A stretch of DNA of 64,000 bases. Source: Ipomoea triloba (lineage: Eukaryota; Streptophyta; Magnoliopsida; Solanales; Convolvulaceae). Shown one piece after another: positions 53,968 to 64,000 of this stretch. Where the stretch lies: positions 7,506,417 to 7,570,416 of the forward strand of contig NC_044925.1 in NCBI RefSeq assembly GCF_003576645.1, given 5' to 3'. The notes under the pieces were generated by a model. That model saw only the letters and a list, made by a program, of their open reading frames with translations. It ran no database searches and was not told the DNA's origin. A program made the translations under genes and the position numbers. Each line of letters begins with the position of its first letter. Position 1 is the stretch's first letter.

Positions 53968-55865
53968 TCTACTATACTAATAAGAGCCAAAAAAGGTTAG
54001 GCCTATAATGGGTAGAAAAAATGACGATCAAATTATTAAATCAAATGGATGGTTCAGATTGTTTAGATTTATATTTTTTTTTTGGGATTTTCTAATTTAT
54101 CCTTAATTATATGATTATCCGTTAAATGTTCCGTTAAATATTCTCTTCTCTGTTAATATTCCGTTAACTTTTAACTTACCCATTAATCTACTATACTAAT
54201 AAGAGTCAAAGAGAGTTAGACCTAAAATGGGTAGAAAAATGGGGGTCAAATTATTTAATCAAATGGATGGTTCAGATGAATTATTTAATCAAATAGATGG
54301 TTAAGATAATTCAGATTAATATTATTAATAGAGATTACCTAGTTTAACCTTATTTTTATGATTATCCGTTAAGTTTTCCGTTAAATATTATCTTCTCTGT
54401 TAATATCCCGTTAACTTTTAACTTACCCATTAATTTCTATAAGAAAGGTCTTAGGTTCGAACCTCATCCCAATCAAATTTGGCATAATTAAGTTTCTCTC
54501 TCTATTTTACTCTTATTAAATTAAATAAATTAGTAGCTACAACGAAAAAAATAATACATATGTATTTCTTTAATTTAGAATTATGTGTCTACAATACCTT
54601 TATTTGAAAAAATTATTCATTATCAAAAAATTAAATTAAATAAGAGAAATAATTTCATTAGTTATATTGTCTTTATTTTCTCTCATGCAATGATTCTTTA
54701 CATTCAAATTTATCAATTGATATTCATTACATTGTTCATTATCTTATTTTTACAATATGTTGTAATTAAATATCAAAGTTATAGTACAAAATAATGTTAT
54801 ATATTTATTTACCAAGTATTTTATTAATACTATGAAAAAAAAATTAAAATAATTTGAAGCTAATTATATTAACTACTTGGGAATTGGTTGACAAAGAGAG
54901 TATTCAAATAACCCAACAAATTGAAACATGATCACTATATTTTACTCTTATTGAATTAAATAAATTAGTAGTTATAACAAAAAAAAAATGATAGATATGC
55001 ATTTCTTTAATTTAGAATTATGCCTTTATTTAAAACAAAAACAGAAGTATTCATTATCAATAAATTAAATAAGTAATTTCATTAGTTATATTGTCTTTAT
55101 TTTCTCCAATGCAAAGATTTTTTACATTCAAATTCATCAATTGATATTCATTGCATTGTCCATTATGTTTTTTTTACACTCTCTTGTAATTAAATATCAA
55201 TGTTATAATACAAAATAATATTATATATTTATTTACCAAGTATTTTATTAATACCATGAAAAAAAATAGTTTAAAGCCAATCATATTAACTACTTGGGGG
55301 ATTTGTTGACAATTGAGTACTCAAATTGAAGCGAGAAACTACCTCATAATATTTTTGGACTACATCATATTTAAAATGTTCAAATTTTTAGTACTTAATC
55401 TAATTTTAATCCTTAAATTATGGATTTCTCTTTATCATAATAACTCATTCAGCAATAATGGTTGAACCAAATGAACCAATGAACCTCGAGCAAAAAACCT
55501 ACATCATAATCTCATTGCATGACGTTGTCATCTATGCTACCAATAGTAACCCAATTGCAAATAACACACTACCAACAAAAAAGATAAGGTCAAGTACTGA
55601 AGATGAAGACATGACAATGTTACTCAAAAAAGAATTAAGAATACTTAGAAAAATCCAAAGATAAAGACAATGACAATGTTACTCAAAAAAGAATTAAGAA
55701 TACTTAGAAAAATCCAAATCAAAAGTAGTACTCCCTCTATCTCATTTTATCTGTCCTACTTACTATTTATTAGTCAAACTAACACTTTCTTCTTTGTTTA
55801 TTTTCTTTAATATTTTTTTTACTCATTTTTAAATTTGATTTTTTTTGTGTTTAATAGTACTATTA

Positions 55866-56917
55866 TGGGTTGTTTGGTTCAAAGAATAGATCTGGAATAA
55901 CATAGCATTCCCAGTAATAGGTCTATTCCATTGTTTGGTAGTGACTTCTATTCCCAGGAACAGAAATGACCTATTCCTCTTGCAAGGGAAATAGAGATTC
56001 CTGACCCTCCATAGGTATTAACTTATTCATGAGTTCTCAAGAATAGGTTTTTTATTATATTTCCATTTTTACCCTTTGTTAAACCTAAATTGTTAGGTAT
56101 ATTTTTTTCTGTCTCTTTGTTCTTGTATCACTTTCGCCATTGAATCAGATCGGAATTCTTCATCAAGCTAATGCTTCCGTCAAGAAAACGGCGGTTGTCG
56201 TGACTCACTGCAAGCGCAGCCGTGAACTCATCAACATCAATGGCGTTCCGATCGAGCTGATCCAGCCAGTGCAGCCGTGGACTCATCAACATCAACGGCG
56301 TTCCGGTCGAGCTGATCCAGCCAAAGATACTCTGCTAAAAGGTGTTCGAGCCCATCCTCCTTTTGGGCTAGCACCGTTTCGCCGGCGACATGCGCATCCG
56401 CGTCAAGGGCGGAGGTCACACCTCTCAGATCTACGCCATCCGCCAGTCCATTGCCAAGGCCGTCGCCGCATTTTTACGTGGACGAGCAGTCGAAGAAGAA
56501 GATCAAAGATATCCTGGTTCGCTACGATACGACCTTGCTTGTTGCTGATCCAAGGTGTTGCGACTTGCGAAGAAGATCAAGGATCCTACGGAAGAAGGAG
56601 ATTAAGAATCCTAGTGAATCGCTCAAGAAAGTTATGCTTTATATATCCAAAGTATTATGGTTATTATTATAAGAATTTTCCTGTTTTTTGTTTAATTATT
56701 TGGTATTTTGATGTGCAATAATAATAATAATAATAATAATAATAAGTAGTAGTAGTAATAATAAATTTTGTACAGGGGTATTTATGTCTTTTAAATATAT
56801 ATTCCATTTATATTCCTTTAACTAACCAAACACCATATTCTATTCCTGGTCTATTCCATTCCTTATGGAATAGTATTCCTATTCCCTTAAAATTCATCCC
56901 GTGAACCAAACGTGCTG
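55866..56917. mobile_element. PIF/Harbinger-type element carrying a captured host gene fragment
   Basis: TTA flanks both ends (55863-55865, 56918-56920). The ends TGGGTTGTTTGGTTCA and, on the other strand, CAGCACGTTTGGTTCAC are inverted and of equal length. Subterminal regions repeat GGTCTATTCCATT-type sequence in inverted orientation. The middle is GC-rich and derived from ribosomal protein S16. No transposase. Confidence 0.78.
56175..56585 (+). pseudogene. RPS16: Ribosomal protein S16 (uS9) fragment, captured and frameshifted
   Basis: Pieces of cytosolic S16 occur in order across frames: [81 protein letters not shown] (each read in its own frame). A 55-bp direct duplication (56216-56270 and 56271-56325) repeats the INGVPIEL region and shifts the frame. 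Further indels follow. The N-terminal part is replaced. GC content is far above the flanks. Plant S16 genes are typically intronless, so lack of introns does not prove retroposition. Confidence 0.88.
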
Positions 56918-57318
56918 TTAGTGTAGTTTCTAAATATATAAATTTTGTATACAAATACTAAACTTAATATTATGAAAAATTGAATTCAAAATAACTTCAG
57001 TCAAGCCTCGTTAATCAAACCAGACACATAAAATGGGACGGATGGAGTATTTATTTAGACTATCATTTTTAGACCAAGTATTTAGTCTATCGATTTTACA
57101 AAGTTGCAAACATTTATTTTAGTGACAATTATAATGAATTTCTTATATTATCTTGAATTCATATACTTTGAGTTACATATTGAAATAAATAAATTCGACA
57201 TTCAATTATTTATGCATAAACTTCTCATATATAATCTTGCATTGATATACTTTCAAATATTTATTTAAATATAAACACTGTGCATTAACACATTCGCGCA
57301 ATGTGCGTGTAAAATTAG

Positions 57319-57704
57319 TTTTAAATATAAGATCTAAAAATCACTCGAAATTAAACTACAAATTTTCTAAATAGAAAACAGAGAATAAAAATTGAAAAAT
57401 TAGAAAACAGGAAATAGAAAATAGTTTCCATTAATGAATGGACTCATTATTTATTTTCCACAAGCATCGGGAATAAATTATGACTTCTATTTTACCATCC
57501 TTTTCTTTCTCTATGTTCTCTCCTCTTTTCTTTCTTCTTTCTTTTCACCTCTTTTCTTCTTCTCCATCCTTCTCCTCCATATTCAAGACCAAATATATAA
57601 AATATTATTTATTATGTTATTATAATAAAATATGTAATTATATATTTTAATTTATGATATTGTAATTTATAAATTATAATACTTTAATTTATAAAATAAT
57701 ATTG

Positions 57705-57743
<39 letters not shown>

Positions 57744-58513
57744 CATTATTATAATGTGTCTATTGATCTTTATATTAGTGATTCTTTACAATTTTAAACT
57801 CAATCAAACAATAAAACTAATGCCAAAGACCTTGTGGTCAAGCGGAATAGTTGTGACCCTCTTGAATGAGGGTTTGGCTCTTTGTGTTTCAGTAGGTTAA
57901 GAAAAAATATGTATGAACAGATACAATAGTATTCAAAACAGTAAAACTAATTTTTTGAATAATTTCTTTTCCATAGAATTTAAACTTTATTCGTTTTCAA
58001 TTATTTATCGCGAACTAAACGTGCGGTTGAAAAATTAATGAAAGTTGTAAATATAGAACTTACGGATTGCACATGAGGATAATACAAAGTGGGTGGATAG
58101 TATCCTGGCGGATTTACTTAATATTATTACAACATTTGAAATATACTCCCCCGTCCCGAATTAGATGTCTCATTTGTTTTTTGCACGCTTTTTAAGAAAT
58201 TAAAGTAAATGTGATGTGCTTTCCAATTATGCCCCCAACTTTTTCACTTTTGGAATTTTTTTTTTTTTTGAGTTTTTCACTTTTGGAAATAAAAGCAATA
58301 AAAAAAGCAAAAGTCATAAGGGTAAATTGGGAAAAGTATAATGATGGTGGTGTTCAATTTTAGAAAGAAGACAACATTTTAGGACAAACTAAAAAGGAAA
58401 GTAAGACAGGTAAATGGGACAGGGGAGTAGTTTTCTTGGATGTAAATCTCGTGAGTTTAGAGATGGTTGAAATAAAGTATAGTTACTGAATATGTAAATT
58501 AAAAAAACAGCAT
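57319..58513. other. Intergenic spacer before the tRNA gene
   Basis: AT-rich, with a pyrimidine-rich stretch near 57500-57575, a (TA)n tract at about 57710-57740, and a SINE family copy at about 57815-57945 (GACCTTGTGGTCAAG head, GAACAGATACAATAG tail). No gene seen. Confidence 0.45.
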
Positions 58514-58586
58514 GGGGATGTAGCTCAGATGGTAGAGCGCTCGCTTAGCATGCGAGAGGTACGGGGATCGATACCCCGCATCTCCA
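58514..58586 (+). tRNA. trnA-AGC: tRNA-Ala (anticodon AGC)
   Basis: Reads alanine-specific tRNA. The 73-nt sequence folds as a cloverleaf. Acceptor stem GGGGATG pairs with CATCTCC (one G-T pair), with discriminator A. The A-box is TAGCTCAGATGG and the T-arm/B-box is GGGGATCGATACCCC. The anticodon AGC is at 58547-58549, position 34-36, in a CGCTTAGCATGCG arm. No intron. A TTTT Pol III terminator follows at 58587-58590. Intact by inspection. Confidence 0.96.
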
Positions 58587-58700
58587 TTTTATATTTTCTG
58601 TACTGAATTTTAAAGTTCAGTGCTGAGTACTCTAATTTTGGGCCTGGCAGATCCAGTATTTAGGCCTACATCTAACGTGAGAAGATATCCGGAATTTGAA

Positions 58701-61700
58701 ACTTCTTTTATACGCCCCAAAACCCCAATCATTATTGTATGGACCATTGTCCATATAGCTGTGTAAATTATATTATCAAATAATATATATTCAGTATACA
58801 AATAATGTAATTTTTAGTATATTAAAAATATACATTGTATTCAGAAAAGTATATTATTTGAGTATGCAAAGTACATTATTTTGTATAATTTACATTCAGT
58901 ACACGAATAATGTAATTTTAGTATATTAAAAATGTACTTTTTATTATGGTTAACACAACACTGCGTGGATCACGGTCCACACAATAATTCTATCTAAGAG
59001 TTACTGGATCAAGTAAATCTCGTGTCATCCTGTCCGTCTCCAGATTTCATCCCTTACCTATACATTTTGCACAGGGCACACTACGAGTCTTCATCATCTT
59101 TGATGAGTCAATGTCTCCTAATATCTTTGATCGTTAAAAAAGAGTTACTGGATCAAGTAAATCTCGTGTCATCCTGTCCGTCTCCAGATTTCATCCCTTA
59201 CCTATACATTTTGCACAGGGCACACTACGAGTCTTCATCATCTTTGATGAGTCAATGTCTCCTAATATCTTTGATCGTTAAAAATTAGACGGATTAGATC
59301 AAATTTACAAAAAAAAAAAAAAGGGTGACATTTTTGTAATTATCAGCAACTTTACTATACAGACTTGATACTAAAATGTGCAATTCTCAAGACTTTTTTA
59401 AGTTTAATATTAAAAAATTACAATTGCTAAAATGCAAAAGTGTATTGCACTTTAGGATTTTGATTATATAGTTTGACTGAACTTTTGGTTTTATTTGATT
59501 TAGTGGTTAACTTTTTACTGCTTAAGATCTAACATTTACAGTTTATATTTACTTCTTTTATACGCCCCAAAACCCCAATCATTATTGTATGGACCATTGT
59601 CCATATAGCTGTGTGAATTATATTATCAAATAATATATATTCAGTATACAAATAATGTAATTTTTAGTATATTAAAAATATACATTGTATTTAGAAAAGT
59701 ATATTATTTGAGTATGCAAAGTACATTATTTTGTATAATTTACATTCAGTACACGAATAATGTAATTTTAGTATATTAAAAATGTACTTTTTATTATGGT
59801 TAACACAACACTGCGTGGATCACGGTCCACACAATAATTCTATCTAAGAGTTACTGGATCAAGTAAATCTCGTGTCATCCTGTCCGTCTCCAGATTTCAT
59901 CCCTTACCTATACATTTTGCACAGGGCACACTACGAGTCTTCATCATCTTTGATGAGTCAATGTCTCCTAATATCTTTGATCGTTAAAAATTAGACGGAT
60001 TAGATCAAATTTAAAAAAAAAAAAAAAAAGGGTGACATTTTTGTAATTATCAGCAACTTTACTATACAGACTTGATACTAAAATGTGCAATTCTCAAGAC
60101 TTTTTTAAGTTTAATATTAAAAAATTACAATTGCTAAAATGCAAAAGTGTATTGCACTTTAGGATTTTGATTATATAGTTTGACTGAACTTTTGGTTTTA
60201 TTTGATTTAGTGGTTAACTTTTTACTGCTTAAGATCTAACATTTACAGTTTATATTTACTTCTTTTATACGCCCCAAAACCCCAATCATTATTGTATGGA
60301 CCATTGTCCATATAGCTGTGTGAATTATATTATCAAATAATATATATTCAGTATACAAATAATGTAATTTTTAGTATATTAAAAATATACATTGTATTTA
60401 GAAAAGTATATTATTTGAGTATGCAAAGTACATTATTTTGTATAATTTACATTCAGTACACGAATAATGTAATTTTAGTATATTAAAAATGTACTTTTTA
60501 TTATGGTTAACACAACACTGCGTGGATCACGGTCCACACAATAATTCTATCTAAGAGTTACTGGATCAAGTAAATCTCGTGTCATCCTGTCCGTCTCCAG
60601 ATTTCATCCCTTACCTATACATTTTGCACAGGGCACACTACGAGTCTTCATCATCTTTGATGAGTCAATGTCTCCTAATATCTTTGATCGTTAAAAATTA
60701 GACGGATTAGATCAAATTTACAAAAAAAAAAAAAAAAGGGTGACATTTTTGTAATTATCAGCAACTTTACTATACAGACTTGATACTAAAATGTGCAATT
60801 CTCAAGACTTTTTTAAGTTTAATATTAAAAAATTACAATTGCTAAAATGCAAAAGTGTATTGCACTTTAGGATTTTGATTATATAGTTTGACTGAACTTT
60901 TGGTTTTATTTGATTTAGTGGTTAACTTTTTACTGCTTAAGATCTAACATTTACAGTTTATATTTACTTCTTTTATACGCCCCAAAACCCCAATCATTAT
61001 TGTATGGACCATTGTCCATATAGCTGTGTGAATTATATTATCAAATAATATATATTCAGTATACAAATAATGTAATTTTTAGTATATTAAAAATATACAT
61101 TGTATTTAGAAAAGTATATTATTTGAGTATGCAAAGTACATTATTTTGTATAATTTACATTCAGTACACGAATAATGTAATTTTAGTATATTAAAAATGT
61201 ACTTTTTATTATGGTTAACACAACACTGCGTGGATCACGGTCCACACAATAATTCTATCTAAGAGTTACTGGATCAAGTAAATCTCGTGTCATCCTGTCC
61301 GTCTCCAGATTTCATCCCTTACCTATACATTTTGCACAGGGCACACTACGAGTCTTCATCATCTTTGATGAGTCAATGTCTCCTAATATCTTTGATCGTT
61401 AAAAAAGAGTTACTGGATCAAGTAAATCTCGTGTCATCCTGTCCGTCTCCAGATTTCATCCCTTACCTATACATTTTGCACAGGGCACACTACGAGTCTT
61501 CATCATCTTTGATGAGTCAATGTCTCCTAATATCTTTGATCGTTAAAAATTAGACGGATTAGATCAAATTTACAAAAAAAAAAAAAAAAGGGTGACATTT
61601 TTGTAATTATCAGCAACTTTACTATACAGACTTGATACTAAAATGTGCAATTCTCAAGACTTTTTTAAGTTTAATATTAAAAAATTACAATTGCTAAAAT

Positions 61701-62526
61701 GCAAAAGTGTATTGCACTTTAGGATTTTGATTATATAGTTTGACTGAACTTTTGGTTTTATTTGATTTAGTGGTTAACTTTTTACTGCTTAAGATCTAAC
61801 ATTTACAGTTTATATTTACTTCTTTTATACGCCCCAAAACCCCAATCATTATTGTATGGACCATTGTCCATATAGCTGTGTGAATTATATTATCAAATAA
61901 TATATATTCAGTATACAAATAATGTAATTTTTAGTATATTAAAAATATACATTGTATTTAGAAAAGTATATTATTTGAGTATGCAAAGTACATTATTTTG
62001 TATAATTTACATTCAGTACACGAATAATGTAATTTTAGTATATTAAAAATGTACTTTTTATTATGGTTAACACAACACTGCGTGGATCACGGTCCACACA
62101 ATAATTCTATCTAAGAGTTACTGGATCAAGTAAATCTCGTGTCATCCTGTCCGTCTCCAGATTTCATCCCTTACCTATACATTTTGCACAGGGCACACTA
62201 CGAGTCTTCATCATCTTTGATGAGTCAATGTCTCCTAATATCTTTGATCGTTAAAAATTAGACGGATTAGATCAAATTTACAAAAAAAAAAAAAAAAGGG
62301 TGACATTTTTGTAATTATCAGCAACTTTACTATACAGACTTGATACTAAAATGTGCAATTCTCAAGACTTTTTTAAGTTTAATATTAAAAAATTACAATT
62401 GCTAAAATGCAAAAGTGTATTGCACTTTAGGATTTTGATTATATAGTTTGACTGAACTTTTGGTTTTATTTGATTTAGTGGTTAACTTTTTACTGCTTAA
62501 GATCTAACATTTACAGTTTATATTTA
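58701..62526. repeat. Five-unit tandem array, 0.71/0.85-kb units
   Basis: Units start at 58701, 59551, 60258, 60966 and 61818, each with ACTTCTTTTATACGCCCC. Lengths are about 850, 707, 708, 852 and 709 bp. The long units (1 and 4) contain an extra 144-bp direct duplication of the segment starting GAGTTACTGGATCAAG. Units are nearly identical, differing mostly in the A-run after GATCAAATTTA; unit 1 has two point differences. Each unit contains an inverted pair with GTATGGACCATTGTCCATA near the left and GTGGATCACGGTCCAC further right, resembling the palindromic-tip elements. The 88-codon open frames in units 1 and 4 are products of the 144-bp duplication. Confidence 0.95.
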
Positions 62527-64000
62527 AAATTTAATTCTTTTTTTTGTTGATTTTATAAAATTTACATAGTTTGCATATTTAGTTGTTAAAATATTACATA
62601 TTTAAGTGTTCAAGTTTGTATAGTGAAGTTGATGATAATTACGAAAATGTCAACAAATTTTTTTAATTTGATAAGATCCGTTGAATTTTTACAAATATAA
62701 AACTGAAATTGATTATTATTTCTCTCCTACTGTACTATTCTCACGTGCTACTTAGCCTATATATATTCAGGTGCCCTAAATAAATAGTGACATATCGCAG
62801 CCAAATCCTGATAGAAGTAGACTTGGCCAGCCAAATTTGTTTTGATCTACACAATTCTATTGTGACAAATTCAAAATTTTCACGCTTGACTTTATTGCTC
62901 ACTGTTGAATTGTATAAGATTTGTCTCCTCAACAGGTGGACGCATAACCACAGATCATTTTGAATTATTTTGATTTTCTCTCATATAAGGGAAAAAAGAA
63001 AAGAAAAGAAAATAGCCGTCTTAAAAAAAGAGAAAATAAACATTTTAATTCTTTAATTGCAAGTAAATAATTAATTCAATTCCTTAATTATGTACATTAT
63101 CATATTTGATCTCTAAATTGTAAATGTTGCGACAGAATTAGTTGTTGCGACAGAATTAGTTGTAGAGGTTTGACGAAAACTGTGTTGAAAAATATTACTC
63201 CGTGGCAAAATTGACATTTTGAGTGATAATTTTGTGGTACAAATATATATATATATATGTGGTCCATTTCTAATTTGGATGGGTCTAAGTCAAAAGAAGA
63301 AATTGATATATTGTAAGCTCAAAATGGATAATGAGTGAATGAAAAATTGATTTTAACGTGTACCCATGAAGTTAGGAAGTTAGAGTTGAGAAGGTATGTA
63401 AGAAGCCTTTGTCCCACGTTCGAAAATGGGATGTGGGTTTTTGTACTACTATATATACAATTCATCTTTTTGAAAAGTTTGAATTGTATTGCATATGTGG
63501 TTTCTTTTTCATGCAGGGGTACCTTAAAAGGCTTGACTAGTGTGCACTTGTGTACACTAATGTCATTCAAAAACTGATAACCCACGTGGGCTAAGTTATG
63601 ACAAAATTTTGAATATTTTTTCCAACTAGAAACCTTCTAGGTTAATACCGAAGAGTGCCTACGTTTACTCTTCAGACAATGTCGAAAAGTGACTTTGCGG
63701 TTGCACTTCTTGATGTAACGTTCTAGAAATGTGTTAATTTTGCTCAGTTTATGGCGTTGCAAGAGTAAAGCACCCCAATGAGTCCTACACCGCAGCACAC
63801 CTTACTAACTGATTGAGTCTCTTCCACGCCCAGACACACATTTACAACCAATAGATGATGTCGCCGATGTGGTATCCTTAGACACTGCTCCTCTACAGGT
63901 TGTGCAATTCGTGTTTCCCCCAAACATGGACGCTTGGCTCACTACCACAACCTCACGATCGATTTTGGCACTGTAAGTGAGCTTGAACCTTCCTCCGAGA
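62527..64000. other. Intergenic DNA to window end
   Basis: AT-rich to 63590, then closer to even composition. A short direct repeat (GTTGCGACAGAATTAGTTG) lies near 63126-63162. No gene, RNA or clear transposon end was recognised. Confidence 0.4.

Larger units (their letters stand above)
53968..57318 (+). mobile_element. Helitron-like element(s), with a duplicated 5' end and an inner transposon
   Basis: TCTACTATACTAATAAGAG occurs at 53968 and again at 54187, each preceded by A as expected for Helitron insertion between A and T. The first copy covers only about 219 bp before the second begins, so one inserted into or beside the other. A candidate 3' end at 57290-57318 (TCGCGCAATGTGCGTG then TTAG, T) is consistent. 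A Harbinger-type element lies inside. The body is AT-rich with paired segments (ATTAGTTATATTGTCTTTAT near 54657 and 55080). No RepHel gene. Confidence 0.55.

Noticed and set aside
56140..56721. 193-codon open frame
   Set aside because: Only short parts are in the S16 frame. The rest reads through frameshifts, so it is a pseudogene and not a new protein.
59022..59288. 88-codon open frame with two identical halves (also at 61287-61553)
   Set aside because: It is created by the 144-bp duplication in the tandem array and shows no protein-like conservation or context.
58701..62526. CRISPR-like or centromeric satellite interpretation of the array
   Set aside because: Units are 0.7-0.85 kb with no short repeat-spacer pattern, and five copies are too few to call a centromeric satellite.

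Overview
This is plant nuclear DNA, almost certainly from a eudicot. It is AT-rich, its genes carry GT-AG introns, and the proteins are plant-type (a JMJ14-class histone demethylase, gamma-SNAP, an SBT2-type subtilase). The space between genes is filled with plant transposons. The species cannot be fixed from sequence alone; an asterid such as a Convolvulaceae member is only a guess.

Left third (1-26 kb). A JmjN/JmjC/C5HC2/FYRN/FYRC demethylase gene lies on + (2349-7657; its first coding exon was not identified). A run of MITEs (8.2-10.5 kb) follows, then a young but dead Ty1/Copia element (10823-15794) with nearly identical 354-bp LTRs. The gamma-SNAP gene (17428-25485, +) comes next. A 2142-bp block with its exons 5-7 and part of exon 8 is present twice in tandem, ending at a single N flanked by a 48-bp duplication. 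This looks more like an assembly fold than biology.

Middle (26-34 kb). A ten-exon subtilase gene runs on - (33491 to 26557) and encodes about 858 residues with the full Asp/His/Asn/Ser set. Its introns hold a SINE fragment with a 16-bp target duplication, a Micron-like element seated inside a (TA)n tract, a foldback MITE and a tandem trimer of tRNA-like sequence.

Right half (34-64 kb). No ordinary host protein gene was found, but there is a dense set of transposons. They include a non-autonomous Mutator-type element with a GC-rich minisatellite core (37307-38560). A three-level nest has a 5.4-kb Mutator-like element (MULE) with 186-bp TIRs (40581-45970) inside an hAT-type element (39469-46142), inside a third element (39434-46498). 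The MULE carries a damaged transposase gene and, on the opposite strand, a GRF zinc-finger plus transmembrane gene. Helitron-type ends follow, and a Harbinger-type element (55866-56917) has captured a ribosomal protein S16 fragment. Next come a tRNA-Ala(AGC) gene (58514-58586) and a five-unit tandem array (58701-62526).

The most unusual recurring signal is a group of elements whose tips carry a TGGACC...GGTCCA palindrome behind a TTATAC-type terminus (38712-39421, 39434-46498, 46692-46938). A related palindrome sits in every unit of the 58.7-62.5 kb array. I could not assign this group to a named superfamily. The three host genes act in unrelated processes (chromatin, vesicle fusion, secreted proteolysis) and their proximity carries no functional meaning.
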